Positions 1-18,340 are shown, counted from the stretch's first letter. The stretch: 64,000 bases of DNA from Liolophura sinensis (GCF_032854445.1 NC_088301.1:37929187-37993186), one strand, 5' to 3'. Notes: generated by a model from the letters alone, not told the origin. Program-made: numbers and translations.

Positions 1-132
1 GAGAAACCCACGACCATCCGAAGGTTGCTAACAGACCTACGTGCGACAGGAGAGGGAGCAGGCATTTTCTGAGCATGGGCCTCATTTTCGAAAGGCTCAT
101 GAGTGATTGTGCTGCGCTAGCACACTAACCGC
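1..132 (-). mobile_element. SINE lineage I, 5'-head part, cut by window edge
   Basis: Diverged copy of the commonest SINE here. Read on the plus strand it keeps the internal blocks 'gaaacccacgaccatcc' and 'ggttgct', then 'gctgcgctagc' and 'ctaaccg', which is the reverse complement of the tRNA-like head. The head is at the high-coordinate end, so the element is on the minus strand. The 3' module lies outside the window. Compare the complete copy at 56125-56395. Confidence 0.75.
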
Positions 133-3100
133 CAGGTCACGCCAGGTCAATAATCGGCCATAATCAGCCGGTTTTCATATGGATTTTTCCTTGTATAATA
201 GCTTTATACTTTATTTGTAAAAGAAACACAGTAAACAACTGATTGTTCCTTGTGGTTTAAAATTTTGCACCTTAAGAGACTGGCTGCTTAAGAAGTGAAC
301 TTGACTGAAAAAAACATTCTTCTTCATTTCCATATGATTTCAGTGTTCTCGATCACAAAGTCGTGGTAACACAATGTCTGCACGTTTTACAATCGGCGAT
401 GGTAATCTCTAGAGGCAGATATATGTGCAAAGACAATATTGTCTTTTGTCTTCATTTTAGTAGTTCACAAGTTTAAACCTGGCACATTGTTTTGTAACAA
501 TCAGATGAAAATAAATGACAGATGAACAAGATACGCTTGTAACCACTATGTATTTCTGTTTCACCAATATATATGTTATACGTCCATAGAACAATATACA
601 CTATGTATTAGTCAAAGACATATAGACCTAGGCTGGATCTGGTCGGCACAATTATTTCCATGCAAATCATTTTCGAAAGATATTGATTTTACAAATACTC
701 TTGCTCTGGAATGTCATTTGAATAAACCTGGTGGTTAATGTATAATGACTTTGTGCTACCTATTATGGAAGTCATTTCTGTTCTCCTGTTCTAATAGCAA
801 TTGCTTCTATTTCACATACTGTTGTACACCGACACCCACGAAAGTTAGAATACGACTCTCAAACGCCTGTTAATCAATGTTAGGAAAAGGAAGAAAAAAT
901 GAGTAATCTTTCTGGATGGAAATCGATGTTTCGTTTTCAGCTTGAGACAAGACAAAAAGTCATTGTTGCGAAATTGTGCAACTGTAAAAAGAGAGAAATG
1001 TTCCGTATGAGGCATAGGGGGTCAATTGGTGGGAAACCTGGTCAATAAAAATACACTTCAGTGAATGACCTTAAGTCTCATCTGGCACCGGAGTCGCCGA
1101 TGACACACAGATTGGGTGAAAATCTCTAATTAGTTTAGAATTGATCACCCCCAAAAGCAAAGCCATGAACTTATGTGCGAGACAGGGCAGTGTTCTCACA
1201 TAGCGAGGCCCATTTTCGAAATAACCACCGCAGGCGTTCCGGAATATGAAATGGCATCAGTTGATGGATTCAACCACACAGGACAATAAGTCCTTGGCCA
1301 AATTATCTGTCTGACCATAAATCTGTAGCGTACTTCGTAATGACCTATGTGCCATATAGACGACTTGAAAGGGCTTGCAATATTGACGGCCAAGATTACA
1401 GAGGCTTACGAGGAATCCGTCTCTCAGTTTTATGGTTATAGGCAAATTCGGTTTATGGACCCATGTTACATAGACATGGGCGCCATCCCGAAGAATACGT
1501 CTTACAGAAAAATAAGTTTGAATGTATGAAGAGTTTTGGTGCTTTGGTGAACTATTACAATCAATTTCAGTTCTTTCTCAAAGCGTACAATATTCAATAC
1601 TCAGACTTTCGTGTCTCACATTGTGTCTTCAGATGAGTGTATACACAGAGCAAAATACTGTGTGTTGTTCACATCCACCGTAAGGGCTGTTAATGGATAT
1701 AAGAATATCTATACTATGGATATAAGAAACATCTGAACTATCAACTTATTATGAATTGAATTAAACAATGGTGCACAATATTGATATTCAGAAATCGAGA
1801 AATACTAGGTGAATTCAATGGTCAGAATTGACACAATGTACATTGGAGTGATTGAAAATGAGCGGACAACAACCTTTCAAGGGGTAAAATTCCCCAAAGT
1901 GTATTATGACCTGTAGGTCCATCAACCGAATAGTCCAGACTAAAGTCTTATTTGGTTTGTATTCAAATGAGACTAGCATTTAAATTTACGATTTAGGCCC
2001 TTTCCTAATGTTAATATACTACTATAACATCCAAGTGTTGAAGTAACTTCACTTAAACATGTATACACCAGCTCGATAATGGCCAGCTCGATTTGAACTT
2101 AATTGGTAGAACAAGAAGAACTTTAGGAACAAGCACCTTGCACAAAATGGTTTGAGAATTTCCCTTGTATACATGAAGCTTTGTCTAGTTAACATTTGCC
2201 GAGAAGTTACTGTTTGGGAGAATCATATATTGTTAGAAATTCAGTACCACTATATCCGATACGCAATGATATAGACGAGTGTAAATCATTCTGTTAAGAA
2301 GAGCATCCTATCATAATTTGTTAATCAGTAATTTCATATATGATCATTCTTTAGAGACGGTAGGTTAGATCATTGATATCTACCTTTGTCACCTTGAAAG
2401 TACTTTCTAAAACTCACACATCCCAATGCCATAACACTTATATGTTGGTTGTAAATACGTAAAAAATGTACATTTTATGCTCCAATATAAGTTTATCATA
2501 GAGCAGGTAATTGGGATGGCGAGACGACAATCTGTGTATAGATCCTCTGCATATTGGAAACCTATGGCTCGCTCATGGACAAGAACAGGAAATTATAGTT
2601 ACCCTGTATTAGACTGGTTTATTGAAATTGTTTTATGGACATTTGCTTTCGCCAGTGTTTGCTAATCAGTCAAGAATGGCGCCGCCTTCCACTGATAAAA
2701 AACGGTGATGCAATTTTAAGGGAGCACATTGGAGGTCAATCAGACTGAACCCCTGGGTTTTACGGCCATTATTGGTACAAGGCACTGACATTTAATATCA
2801 AAAATTGCTTACAGTATTAGCAATTATGGAGACGATTGATGGAAAACGATAGTAATCACTGTCCCTTAGGACAGCTCAATGTACTTGCCCCATTTCGGTC
2901 TATACTTTATATGTACCAGATAACCCCAATTAGAGAGGTGTAATATTGTACCTGTAATGATGTTTGTTGTTATATACATTCTGAAGGCATATACGTGAAG
3001 CATGTCAGCGTTATACATGCCTCCTGTCAGATCTATTCTCTACATGGTCACGATGTACGCAGACAACCAGACAAAGTGGTTTAGACTGTATACATCTGCT

Positions 3101-5769
3101 ACAGCCAGGTTCAATTGATTGGACAGAATTTGTCCTGGCTCTGTGGCGATCAAAATTACAGTCTATTGTCAAGACCCAGACAGATCTGATCAACGACTCT
3201 ACACATCGCTAACTACAATTTCAATCATGGTAGAGTTTATATGACGTTAGAATTGTAGACACGTTTGACATAATCTTGTGAGTGACATAAGTTATCGATG
3301 AAAAACGTGTTTGCTGAATGTATGAAATAACATTCGAATGACGTTTATATATCTTTCACTATTTCACTGTTGATTGTTTCTTTTATCTAACTGACAAAGA
3401 TGCAAGGCCATATGTGAAACTTGCACTGCGAAAAACATGCCACATGAATAAAAAAAAATATTTCACAGTAACACATCATGTCATATCTTTCGAATGACGT
3501 ATGCCTATTGATACGTCAAAGAGAAAAGCAAATGATCTTGGGATCAGCATAGTATATTGTAAAAGGACGATGTCTTAAAGCGCGTGGGTAGGGGATGGCG
3601 TACGTAGAGGCTGAGAATACTGAGCTCTATAGGATTGCACAAGATTGGTAAAGTTTTAAATGTCACATGTGGTTTAAAACATCCTTCCAAGATAATCAAG
3701 CTATTTTCACACCAATCCGCTTTTTCTTTTTGAATTCACTGATTTGCAAGAAGACATAATCGGACACACCTATTGACTTGAAATATGACTGAAAAACTGT
3801 TAAGTACGACTAAAAAAGCCAAGTATATATACATACAAGTTGAGATATATAATTCCGGGAATGAAAGTATAAAAAATAAAACCCTTGTCATTGTCATTCT
3901 CATTTGAACATTAAGCCTGGGGAGGCTTATCTCACACTATATGTTAGCATGCCACGTAGCGGTCGCAACTGAATACGTATCTCCGTTCAGACTAATTACA
4001 ATGACGTTTTCAAACTGTGGCAATTGTAAAACACCTGAACACAGTACATATTCCCCTCTTCGCCAAGAGATGTAAAAAAATAGAGTTGCAATGAGCAGGA
4101 GTTATTATATATCTATATATTATATACTTTGTTATGCTTATTATAGTAATCCTGCACAAATTTATATGTATGATGGAAAGAACGGAAAATGTACCACACT
4201 GACCCTCATGTATGACCTAAAACGGCCAAAAGACTGTTTTGTGGATTTCACCAGTTTTCAAACAAATCGTGTTTCGAGGCTAATTATCAACAAATATTGG
4301 TGAATGTTTATACTTCTGCAAAATTTCAATCTATCTTAGTCACGTATTTATACAAAACCTAATTGGTCTGGAACTAAAACCGCTGAGACATTTTCACAAA
4401 ATGTAAATATAATGGATCATTGTTGTGTATATGTAAATGCGTGCGAGGTTTGATATTCATTGGTTACTGGTAAGATGAACATTCCTTACAGACTCCTGAC
4501 ACGAGTTGAAAACATCAAGAGACCTTGGGGTGATGTGAAGCATAATTTCCGCACTGAGTCACTATTCTTGAAGAGGGTGGTCAAAGCCTGACCAGTAGCT
4601 GACCAGTGGTTATCCAGTTAGAGCAGAACTATTGGGTTTGTACGGCGTTTAATTGATAATCTAGCTGATAATGGCCAGGGCCGGTCACTCGATACGTCGA
4701 CTACTATGCTAGTCCGATTGAATTTCCCTCCGCCTTATAAATATTGATGATCATTTTCGGCATTTAGCAGTCACACACCTGCAGCATTCGATACAAGTGA
4801 TGTGTGTTTACTTTACTAATCTAACATCAACTGCTGTTATTTCACCTCTATCCCCGGATACACAGCTGACTGTTGACTCTTTATACTGTTTTGAAACACT
4901 AATGGATTATACATACATCTGTGAACGATGTCTAGCATACTAATATACGCACATGACAACAGTGACAGCATCACGTTATCACGCGAAACATGTACGTATA
5001 TGTTTTATCATTTTATAGCAAATGTGAGACACCCCTCGAGTCAATGGCAAAAACGAAACGAACTACATGAAATCTAAACTGTATTTTTGTCATATACTAG
5101 CATATGAACTTAAAGACTTTTAAGTCACCATCACCGGAATTTTTTGTTAAACAGTATTCTTATGTTCCACATTTGTTGAAATAGGGAAGAGGCATTAACA
5201 ATAATAAGAGTTTTGTGACAGTTCGCACGGTTCCCTTTCTTCCTTCAACCTCTTTTCGTGAAATATCTTTTCAAATTCAAGAGAAATTCAGACGAGAATC
5301 AAAATGAAACACGCCATTCACAGAAACACCCATACTAATGAGCCCTACACTCATGATGACTTCGTTGCCACGATATGGATGAAATACTGCCAATGAGCCT
5401 GTAATTAAAGCCCACAATCAAATATTAATTAATTACCTGTTCATTCATGAATAATAAAATATAAAGTTTAAAGATAACTTGTCCATACAATTTACTGGAA
5501 TAATACATATGTGTATGTAAGATCAAAAGGAGAAACAAAGTTTGGATGACGTCTTGGTACTCTGACTATAGTCAGGTTCGTCTCCTTTGTTCGCGTCACT
5601 CCAACGATATAGCCATGTCACTGTATGGAGTTTTAGGTACTTTTCACAATTGTAATGCATCTTTGGCATATTTGATAATATATATGCGTACGATTCATTG
5701 CAGGTCAAACTCAACCAAAAGTCAAATACAAGCCACAGTGATGTGAAGGAATCAGTGAGAAAAGTTAGA
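133..5769. other. Non-coding stretch, no gene recognised
   Basis: A+T-rich DNA. The open frames are all short (60-70 codons), start at arbitrary ATGs and show no recognisable domain. The only element I can identify is a SINE 3'-module remnant near 3780. No tRNA, rRNA or snRNA signature was seen. Confidence 0.6.
3779..3823 (+). mobile_element. SINE 3'-module remnant
   Basis: Contains 'atatgactgaaaaactgtta' followed by 'agtacgact', which matches the 3' module at the end of the complete lineage III SINE at 17817-18175 (CTGAAAATTGTTAAGTACGACG). The following 'tatatatacatacaag' resembles that copy's tail. No head is recognisable upstream, so this is a 5'-truncated or decayed copy. Confidence 0.6.
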
Positions 5770-5969
5770 NNNNNNNNNNNNNNNNNNNNNNNNNNNNNNN
5801 NNNNNNNNNNNNNNNNNNNNNNNNNNNNNNNNNNNNNNNNNNNNNNNNNNNNNNNNNNNNNNNNNNNNNNNNNNNNNNNNNNNNNNNNNNNNNNNNNNNN
5901 NNNNNNNNNNNNNNNNNNNNNNNNNNNNNNNNNNNNNNNNNNNNNNNNNNNNNNNNNNNNNNNNNNNNN
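5770..5969. other. Assembly gap, 200 N
   Basis: Exactly 200 N, a conventional placeholder for a gap of unknown size. Open frames running through it are meaningless. Confidence 0.98.
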
Positions 5970-11179
<5,210 letters not shown>

Positions 11180-11291
11180 GTATCCCAGTGCTAAAAGACC
11201 ATACAAATGTGAAAATGCGCTATCAAGTAAATGTGGTCTCTCTAAAGCACATGTGACACATGTAAATCGTGAAAACAGGATTTACCATTGC

Positions 11292-11362
<71 letters not shown>

Positions 11363-11365
11363 TTT
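11292..11365. repeat. (TTTA)n microsatellite, probably an expanded SINE tail
   Basis: About 18 tandem TTTA units. The next bases (to about 11407) include 'taaccaagaatttttcgctt' followed by 'atacgatgg', a degraded match to the lineage I SINE 3' module 'tactcaagaatatttcact'. Other lineage I copies (18241, 37493, 56125) also begin on this strand with TTTA or TTTATTT units, so this run is best read as the expanded 3' tail of a minus-strand SINE. Confidence 0.7.
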
Positions 11366-11410
11366 GTTTCAACGTAATAACCAAGAATTTTTCGCTTATA
11401 CGATGGACGT

Positions 11411-13839
11411 GAGTTTCATTGGTGCAAGGAACTAGAGTGCCGGCGTGCCAGCTTCACTTTCTTCATGATATAGCTGTAATGAATATTTCTCTTATGTGAT
11501 ATACAGTTATATACTTTTAAAATCATATTGTAGGTGTGTTTTTAAAGTTCTTTTAATAAATTATAAAGTGAAATACAGTGCAACTATATGTATATCTGGG
11601 AGCCAGGCAATTGTTCTTGTTTAAATTTATGAGTACAAGAACATTGCTGTAGTTTCACTCACCACTTAGCCATAGATAAAAGGTACATGCAAGACTTTCT
11701 CTTTCTCACAGATCTCACATCTGTTTGGCAGTGGAGAGATCGAAAGGCATTTCTTTAATCCCGACGTTTACTTCCACAATGGACAGTATTTGGTGTGGTT
11801 TCCGAGACGGTTGATTTTTTGTGGTTGGATATAACTTAGTAATTAATGTTAGATCATCCCTGCTGTGAGCAGACCAAGAAATAAATACATCTGTATAAGA
11901 TACAAAGTGAATTTTTTTTCCTGAAAAAAATTAAAGGTCAGTACACAATATTCAATATTAAACAGAGTACTGTATAGTGCACCAATGAAACTCACTTCCA
12001 TGGTATAGGGGGGAATTCTTGATTATTACGTTTAAACAGCAATCAAATAAAGAAGTAGCTATGCGTTATAAGAAATCCTAAGCTTTAGGAATTATTTATA
12101 TCACAGCCTAAAGTGACGCCTACAGGTGTGGCAAGTCAACTTTTACATTATTTCAACGTTTCCAGAATTTGAACAATTACCATTTTGTCTAAGCGACATT
12201 CGTATACCAATCGACAACGGTAAAGGAGCGTTCCAAGTTAACAATCACAAAAAGCATTTCCAAAACTACGTAAAACATCAGTTCCCAAATGAGTACGTAT
12301 GGAATAAAATATGAATAATAAATAAATCTGGTAACATGTAAGAGAGTCATCAGGTTTCATCCATATTCTTTGCATGACATCCAATTCAAATTTCAAACTC
12401 GTTGCTCTTGAATAAATAATGAAATACAAATAGGTATCTCAGTCGCCATGTTATCGTTTAAATATAAGAATGTCTTGGTGCCATTAAGAAGGGTGGTGGG
12501 AAGAATTTTCAATCTTTTCACAGCAAATTTTCCCGGCGCTTATTTTCAGTTGGTGTCGTATTGCGCCATAAACTAGCCTCGACAAGGCATACAACTGCAT
12601 AGTTTGGATATATCGACATTTGCATTCCACAGGCGAAATACATGACGAGTTTTTGTTTTTATACAGCCCAAGTACATACGCCCACAATATCCCATCCACA
12701 GAATTACCTTATCTTAATACACCGTGGAATCAGTGAGGTCATTTACAGAGGGATATTTCTGCCAAAATATACATTGTATATATCTGTGGGAGTCACTGCA
12801 GCCAGCCATTGGTATACGGTTACACGAAATCTTGCATTTTACCAGAGATTTATTCTCAGCATACAATCGCCTATTGGCATAGGTCCCGAACGAGAGAGGC
12901 CAATCATCCAAAATGACGTTAACTCCCAGTTTTGCCCAGCTAATTACTGACAAATTGGATAAATTCACGAATCCTTCTTTCTCTTTGAATCGGCTCGAGA
13001 AGAATACTAATCACATAGTATTTTGATTGTCTGCATAACAATATATTATTTAGACAGTGAGATTTAGCGTGGTTTTCATGTACTGAATGTGTATAAATCG
13101 ACTCTCACACAGCCGACTATAATAGCTGCGTCTATGGTAAGGATGCTTTTCTTCTATATAGTGGCTAATCGTTTTTGCTCCACATCCAAGAATATTATTC
13201 TTTTCCATCAGTCTTATTATCTTAAACAAGTAATTGTACTATTATTACAACCAGTTGCCAAGTAATTCATGAAAACATGAATTGAATGATGAACACCTTT
13301 GAGGGGTTAAGTTTCAGATTATCCCTTCACTGACTGACACTAATGTTGTTAGTCTGTGGGTATTTGGCCGACCAGAGTGCAATTCAGCTGACGCCACCAG
13401 TGGAAATCTCAACGAAAAGAAATGTTTCGAACGGGTATCTAAGGAAAAGGATAGATTAATTAAGGAAATGATAGATTGGTGCACAACGACAAGGTGAATT
13501 ATCATTTGTTACATCAGTTTGATGCCTGAAACAATGTTCCCATCGCTGTAGCTGTTTCAAGCTGCCTATCAGCAAAGACTTCGGCACGTTTTCATACAAT
13601 TAAGTCGAGGCCATAGTCCAATCTATTTACAGGCCAGGTATAGCTATAATACTCTCAAATATATGTAAAACAGGCATATTCTTTACAGTACTATCAGGTA
13701 AGATTTAATTCTTAGCATGCCTAAAAGTGATTTTTAAAACTCAAAGAACATAAATTTTTTTAAATGGTTTGAATAAAATTGAATTTTACCTGCGTTATTC
13801 AGAGAAATACTTTTTTTTAACTTTCAACAATTTAATTGA
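11411..13839. other. Non-coding stretch, no gene recognised
   Basis: A+T-rich. Short overlapping open frames around 12126-12968 occur on both strands with no recognisable domain, coherent splice sites or codon pattern. Confidence 0.55.
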
Positions 13840-13912
13840 TTTATTTGATTGGCGTATTGACGCCGTACTCAAGGGTTTTATTATTTAGCATTATGTTTAG
13901 CCACCACAAGGG
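13840..13912 (-). mobile_element. SINE lineage I, degenerate 3'-module fragment
   Basis: 'atttgattggcgtattgacg' followed by 'ccgtactcaag' matches the lineage I module (gattggtgttttacgccgtactcaag), then decays through 'agcattatg' and 'gccaccac'. Same orientation as the other copies; no head survives. Confidence 0.55.
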
Positions 13913-14611
13913 CCAAAAGATATCATACATGGCGTGGAATTCCAACGTCACAAAAGCAGACGAGTTCTCGCAGAACGACGCCACAAATACGACCGGCCAG
14001 TGTTGTAGCACGCATTTAACGACTACAACGTCATCACGTTTGAGTATCCAGGGATGTTTTCATTGGTGGACATGTTACCGACTCGCACAAACAACTTGCG
14101 TTGTATGTGATGTCACAAAGGCTATGTACGTTCACTGATAGAAACAGATGTGTACAAGCCGGTTGCATTGAAATTATAAATGGACGAAAAAAAGCAGCAC
14201 GTGAGTATATACATAAACTACGTATGTGTAAATAGAAATGCATTTGTGTAGGTTTAGGAACAGTAATGGATTTACTAATTTATGTACAGGTATTTGATGT
14301 TTACGTCGAACTCAAGAATGTTTCAATTATACATGAGATCATCTGTATTTATTGATGTTGGAAAAGGAATTCAACACACCTAACTAGGTTATGTACTCAA
14401 CTAATGGTTGCTGGATTCAAGGATGATCTATACGCAAAATGTTCACCCATACTATCATTACACACTAGGAAATGGCTCTTAAATACCCCAATTGCTGCAT
14501 TTTCATTATATTCACTCTAATTCATACAACACTTAATCGTTTGTTGTTGTTTTTATTTCCATCCAAATAATTTATTTAAAACATTGTATTTTCCTTCTGT
14601 CACACCATCAG

Positions 14612-15891
14612 CACGGATCACTCTAAACCTGTCCAAGAAGCATACGCACTGCCTGGGTCATATGTCTCCTCCACAGACCTACGTGATCAAACGGGCAAAG
14701 GCACACTGCCAGCCTCCCTCTCTTGGGAACCCGAGGAATCTGGTTCCGTTACGAATAAATGATTTTCCCAGACTGTCCTTCTGCTTCGGATTTTCTCTTT
14801 CCTCCCTCTTGACCAAACGATTTACGTGCTGGCAGCATCGTGTGAACGATTTAGAATCCTGACCGAGGACTTCTCGCTATGGAAACGACGAGACGTGCAA
14901 TTCAAAACGACAATTCCCAAGAAGGCTTCAACAGGCTACGTTTTTTCTCCACGAAGAGCTTACAAAAATTAAACTTGTCTGGAAATATTCAACTAGTGGA
15001 CGCGAACCTGCGTGAGCTGGTCTGCTATTTTAAGAACCTAACGCACATTGACCTTTCCAAATGTTGTCATTTAACGCCCATCTCGTTGGGCTGTCTTGTC
15101 ACATACCCGGCAAAACTGCATACATTAAATCTTAACGGGTGCTATTGGTTTTGTCCTGACATGATTCTCAGCGTAGTCTTACAACATTCCGATACGCTCC
15201 GAGTTCTAGATATCACAGGGTGCTCCAGAATGACCCGGATGTTACCAGGGTCAGTCGCATGGCAGAAGCCTGCTCCAAGCTAAATTCTTTAAGCATGGGT
15301 TGGTTAACCTTTTTCCCAGTGGAACTAAACCTGTGCTAATGTCCGCCGATCATTGATACAGATGTAAGGAAATTTGCCAGAAAGTGCCGTCAGCTTAAGA
15401 GCCTTCGTCTGTACCGGTGCCACATGGAGATGATTCGGTAGGTGCAGTTGCCTCCAGCTGCCGGGCTATGGTCTCTCTCGATCTCAGCTACACGTACATC
15501 GGCGACGAAAGTTTGATTATAATTGGCAAGTTTTTCCGAGAATTAACCAATCTGCAGCTGGCTGGGTGCTGGAAAATATCAGACCGTGGACTGCTCGGTT
15601 AGGGGAGCAGCGCTTAAGACTTGCGGAATTTCAATATGAAAAGGTGTGTGGGACGTGTCCTCCTTGGCAATAGCACACTTCCTTAGTTTGACCCCTACGC
15701 TTCGGGAACTCAGCCTAGCACAGTGTTTCTCTGTTTCAGACATTATACTTGACAGCATACATTCGTTTTGTCCATTACTCGCCATACTCGATGTCACCGG
15801 GACATCTATTTCCCAAGAGAGACTTGACCTTCTCCAAAGCAAACGTGCTTTCCCCATGGCCATCTGGGATGCACGAAGACTGAAGAAATAA
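14612..15891 (+). pseudogene. F-box/leucine-rich-repeat protein, disrupted
   Basis: Pieces of one protein run in order but in changing frames. An S/T/E-rich stretch (from 14612) leads into an F-box at about 14763-14890 (VLLLRIFSFLPLDQTIYVLA, later an SLWKRRDV-like end). LRRs follow, with motifs LQKLNLSGN, LTHIDLSKC, LHTLNLNGC, LRVLDITGC, LKSLRLYRC, MVSLDLSYT, LTNLQLAGC and LRELSLAQC, ending AIWDARRLKK and stop at 15889-15891. Lesions seen: TGA 14760, frameshift near 14945, frameshift near 15227, TAA 15337, frameshift near 15428, frameshift near 15597, TGA 15637. AATAAA overlaps the stop (15887-15892). F-box/LRR proteins are substrate receptors of SCF ubiquitin ligases. The LRRs are of the cysteine-containing AMN1/FBXL type; the exact FBXL family is not recognisable. 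A pyrimidine-rich tract ending in CAG at 14609-14611 could be a 3' splice site, so this may be a decayed last exon rather than a retrocopy. Confidence 0.8.
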
Positions 15892-16874
15892 AGATGAATA
15901 AAAATAACATTTTCAGACACCGCCATTGTTTTTGCATTTCGTTGTGATTTGGAATTCATATGAAATATTCTGTTTAACAATGCTTTAAAAAGTTTGTGGA
16001 AAACAAAGAATTTACTACATATGTATCCACACATCAATGAATATATATAAGGTTTGCGAATTCTTACTGATCATAAAGATCATATTACCCTTCTTAACGC
16101 ATGACCAGAGTCCCTGGCGTAAACCATCGCCCAAATTACTAACAGACTTTCCCACGAGTGACCCACACACTTCTCCATATTGTTAGAAGTGGTCGCCAAC
16201 GAACGGAAGACCACGCAAACGGTCCAATGAACTCAACCGCTTGCTACCACGATTGTCACTATATCCCCGTTCAATATGTAATGCTTCTTGTAGGGGGACA
16301 AGAAAATGAGATAAGTCGTGTGTAGTGGAATAAATAAAAAGATTTGCTGCATCCTATCATTTAAAATACTTTGAATATCAAGCTCTTGACACTAGGAAAT
16401 AGACATAAGCTGTCCATGCTGTTTCAATAAAAGACGTTAAAGTTGTCTCCAAGATTAGATTGCTGGATATATATAAGTGGACCCAATTAAGTAACTGACC
16501 CGGAACTTTTACCGATACGCCACTGATTACTATTTCTTGATTAACGGAGATGTTCAACAAAAGATAAAGCATAGGTTACTAGGTAATTGAAAAGACACAT
16601 GTAAAGGCAAAAGTAAACGAGTTTCTATTTAATATGTTTTACTGATACTCATATTATAAATGCACAGAATAAACATAAAAAAATTGCGACAGATGACAAC
16701 CGTAATGGCTCCTCCGGCCCTTGTTGGACGTGCAGACTTCAAGTGTATGAGGCCACTAAACATTTCCTAAATGTCGCGTCATGGAAATCTTTTTTCTTGC
16801 TTGCTAGGAAGGCCTAATAGATGATAGGAGGTTTGTCATGCGTGGTATTTGGTTCCAGGTCCTGCCCTTGCACT
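15892..16874. other. Non-coding stretch, no gene recognised
   Basis: A+T-rich sequence downstream of the F-box/LRR remnant. The minus-strand open frame 15579-16037 is a shadow of the LRR coding remnant. Nothing else recognised. Confidence 0.55.
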
Positions 16875-16920
16875 TTGTGTGTGTGTGTGTGTGTGTATAT
16901 TGTGTGTGTGTGTGTGTGTG

Positions 16921-16951
<31 letters not shown>

Positions 16952-16970
16952 AATATCATATATTATATAT

Positions 16971-17035
<65 letters not shown>
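16875..17035. repeat. Compound (TG)n-(AT)n-poly(T) simple repeat
   Basis: Two TG blocks (about 16875-16897 and 16901-16921) are followed by long AT tracts broken by 'catat' and 'aatat', then 17 T (17019-17035). The TG block is a Z-DNA-prone sequence. Open frames over it are artefacts. Confidence 0.95.
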
Positions 17036-17642
17036 AAATTATATTATATTATATTGTCATGTTAGACCCTGAAACACTATGCTTAAATAAGTAATGATTT
17101 ATCCAAGCTGGTAACATAAGGATTTATCATAACTTATTGATCAAAGACCCTTTGATTCTTTAGCCTTGACAACCTGTTTGACATAACCGACCCTTTCCCG
17201 TATGGAAAGAATTGTGCACCACTCTTCATCAAGAATGTTGTTTGAGGAACGAGCTTCTGTTGTCAGAAAGCATCCCTTTTTAGGGGGGCTTCTTTGAAGA
17301 CATAGCTTATGTGAATATACAAAAGCAAGAAGTTTGTAACCTTTTCCCACAAGGCTATGCGTCAGACATTTTTTAAAATGGATTTTTCTCGCAAGTCTGT
17401 CTGATTTATTTCCATCGGTACATATACCACGCAAGGAATAAAGCTATAATCCTTACATTAAAACCCAGAGAGCCATTCTGGCAAACATGAAAGCTATGTA
17501 GTGATTCCACATGCATGACAAAATGTTTCGTGAACCCTTATAGAAAATTACCGAAAAATACATCTCATATGCGAAATAAGCACCAAACCTACCTAAAAAT
17601 TATTTCAATTGCTACTTCTCTGATATGACAACGGCGGATGTA

Positions 17643-17774
17643 GGCGAGATTCAGTCGACAACACGAGATTCTGACGAGGGAGCGAGATTTGCACGACATT
17701 CTCGACTGAATATCGTTGGAGTTTCGTTGCAACCTCGTCAAAATGTCGCGCCCTAATCTCGATTGAATCTCGCC
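17643..17774. repeat. Fold-back (MITE-like) element with inverted ends
   Basis: The left end 'ggcgagattcagtcga' (17643-17658) and the right end 'tcgattgaatctcgcc' (17759-17774) are inverted repeats, 15 of 16 matching. Inside, a second pairing brings 'gacgagg' opposite 'cctcgtc', so the whole 132 bp can fold as an imperfect hairpin. There is no coding capacity. A short non-autonomous DNA element is the most likely origin; the family was not identified. Confidence 0.7.
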
Positions 17775-17816
17775 AACCATTACAAGGAGAGACAGCATGG
17801 CCGCATCCGGTTTCCA

Positions 17817-18175
17817 TACTTCGGTGACCTAATGGTCAGAGCGTCGGCCTGAAAGTCAGGAGAACCCCGGGTCAGTTCGTACCAAAGGCTATAAAATAGG
17901 TTCATGCTGCTGCCTCCATTGTCGCTCAGCACTGAGAGGTTAGAGCAAGGAAACGTTTGGCCCGGTGTCCAGTACAATGTGACTGGTAGGGGTGCCATGT
18001 TTGGGGTCTTCAGCATGATATTGTAGTGCCGGAGGCCACTTTGGCGCCATGCACTCAACCTGCCACAAAAGACACAATATGTGTACACACATCTAATGAC
18101 TCCTCGTCGTCACATGGCTGAAAATTGTTAAGTACGACGTTAAACCTGAAGTATACATACATATACCGTATATAC
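17817..18175 (+). mobile_element. SINE lineage III, near complete
   Basis: The 5' head is tRNA-like: an A-box-like 'tgacctaatggtcagagcg' and, about 40 nt on, a B-box-like 'cagttcgtacc'. A body without coding potential follows. The end is the shared module 'cgtcgtcacatggctgaaaa' then 'ttgttaagtacgacgttaaa', finishing in a 'tatacatacatata' tail. Compared with lineage I the head is different but the 3' module is homologous. Confidence 0.8.
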
Positions 18176-18240
18176 ATATATAAACTCCCTTTTCTTGCTT
18201 ATCAATTTATATGTCTAAAGTCACCAGTCTGTCAGCTATA

Positions 18241-18340
18241 TATTTATCTATTTATCTGATTGGTGTTTTACGCCGTAGTCAAGAATATTTCACTTATACG
18301 ACGCCGGCCAGCATTATGGTGGGAGGAAAGTCACAGTGCG
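18241..18340 (-). mobile_element. SINE lineage I, 3' part
   Basis: Begins with TTTA-like tail units (tatttatctatttatctg), then the module 'attggtgttttacgccgtag' and 'tcaagaatatttcacttata', and 'ggccagcattatggtgggag'. It stops after 'gaaagtcacag'; the tRNA-like head is absent. It lies about 65 bp downstream of the lineage III copy, in the opposite orientation. Confidence 0.85.

Noticed and set aside
15250-15361. An intron (GTCAGT...ATACAG) explaining one frame change in the F-box/LRR remnant
   Set aside because: The supposed intron contains LRR-like coding sequence (VSRMAEACSKLNSLSMGW), and the other lesions cannot be explained by splicing.
15579-16037. Minus-strand open frame of 152 codons
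   Set aside because: Antisense shadow of the F-box/LRR remnant; no domain similarity.
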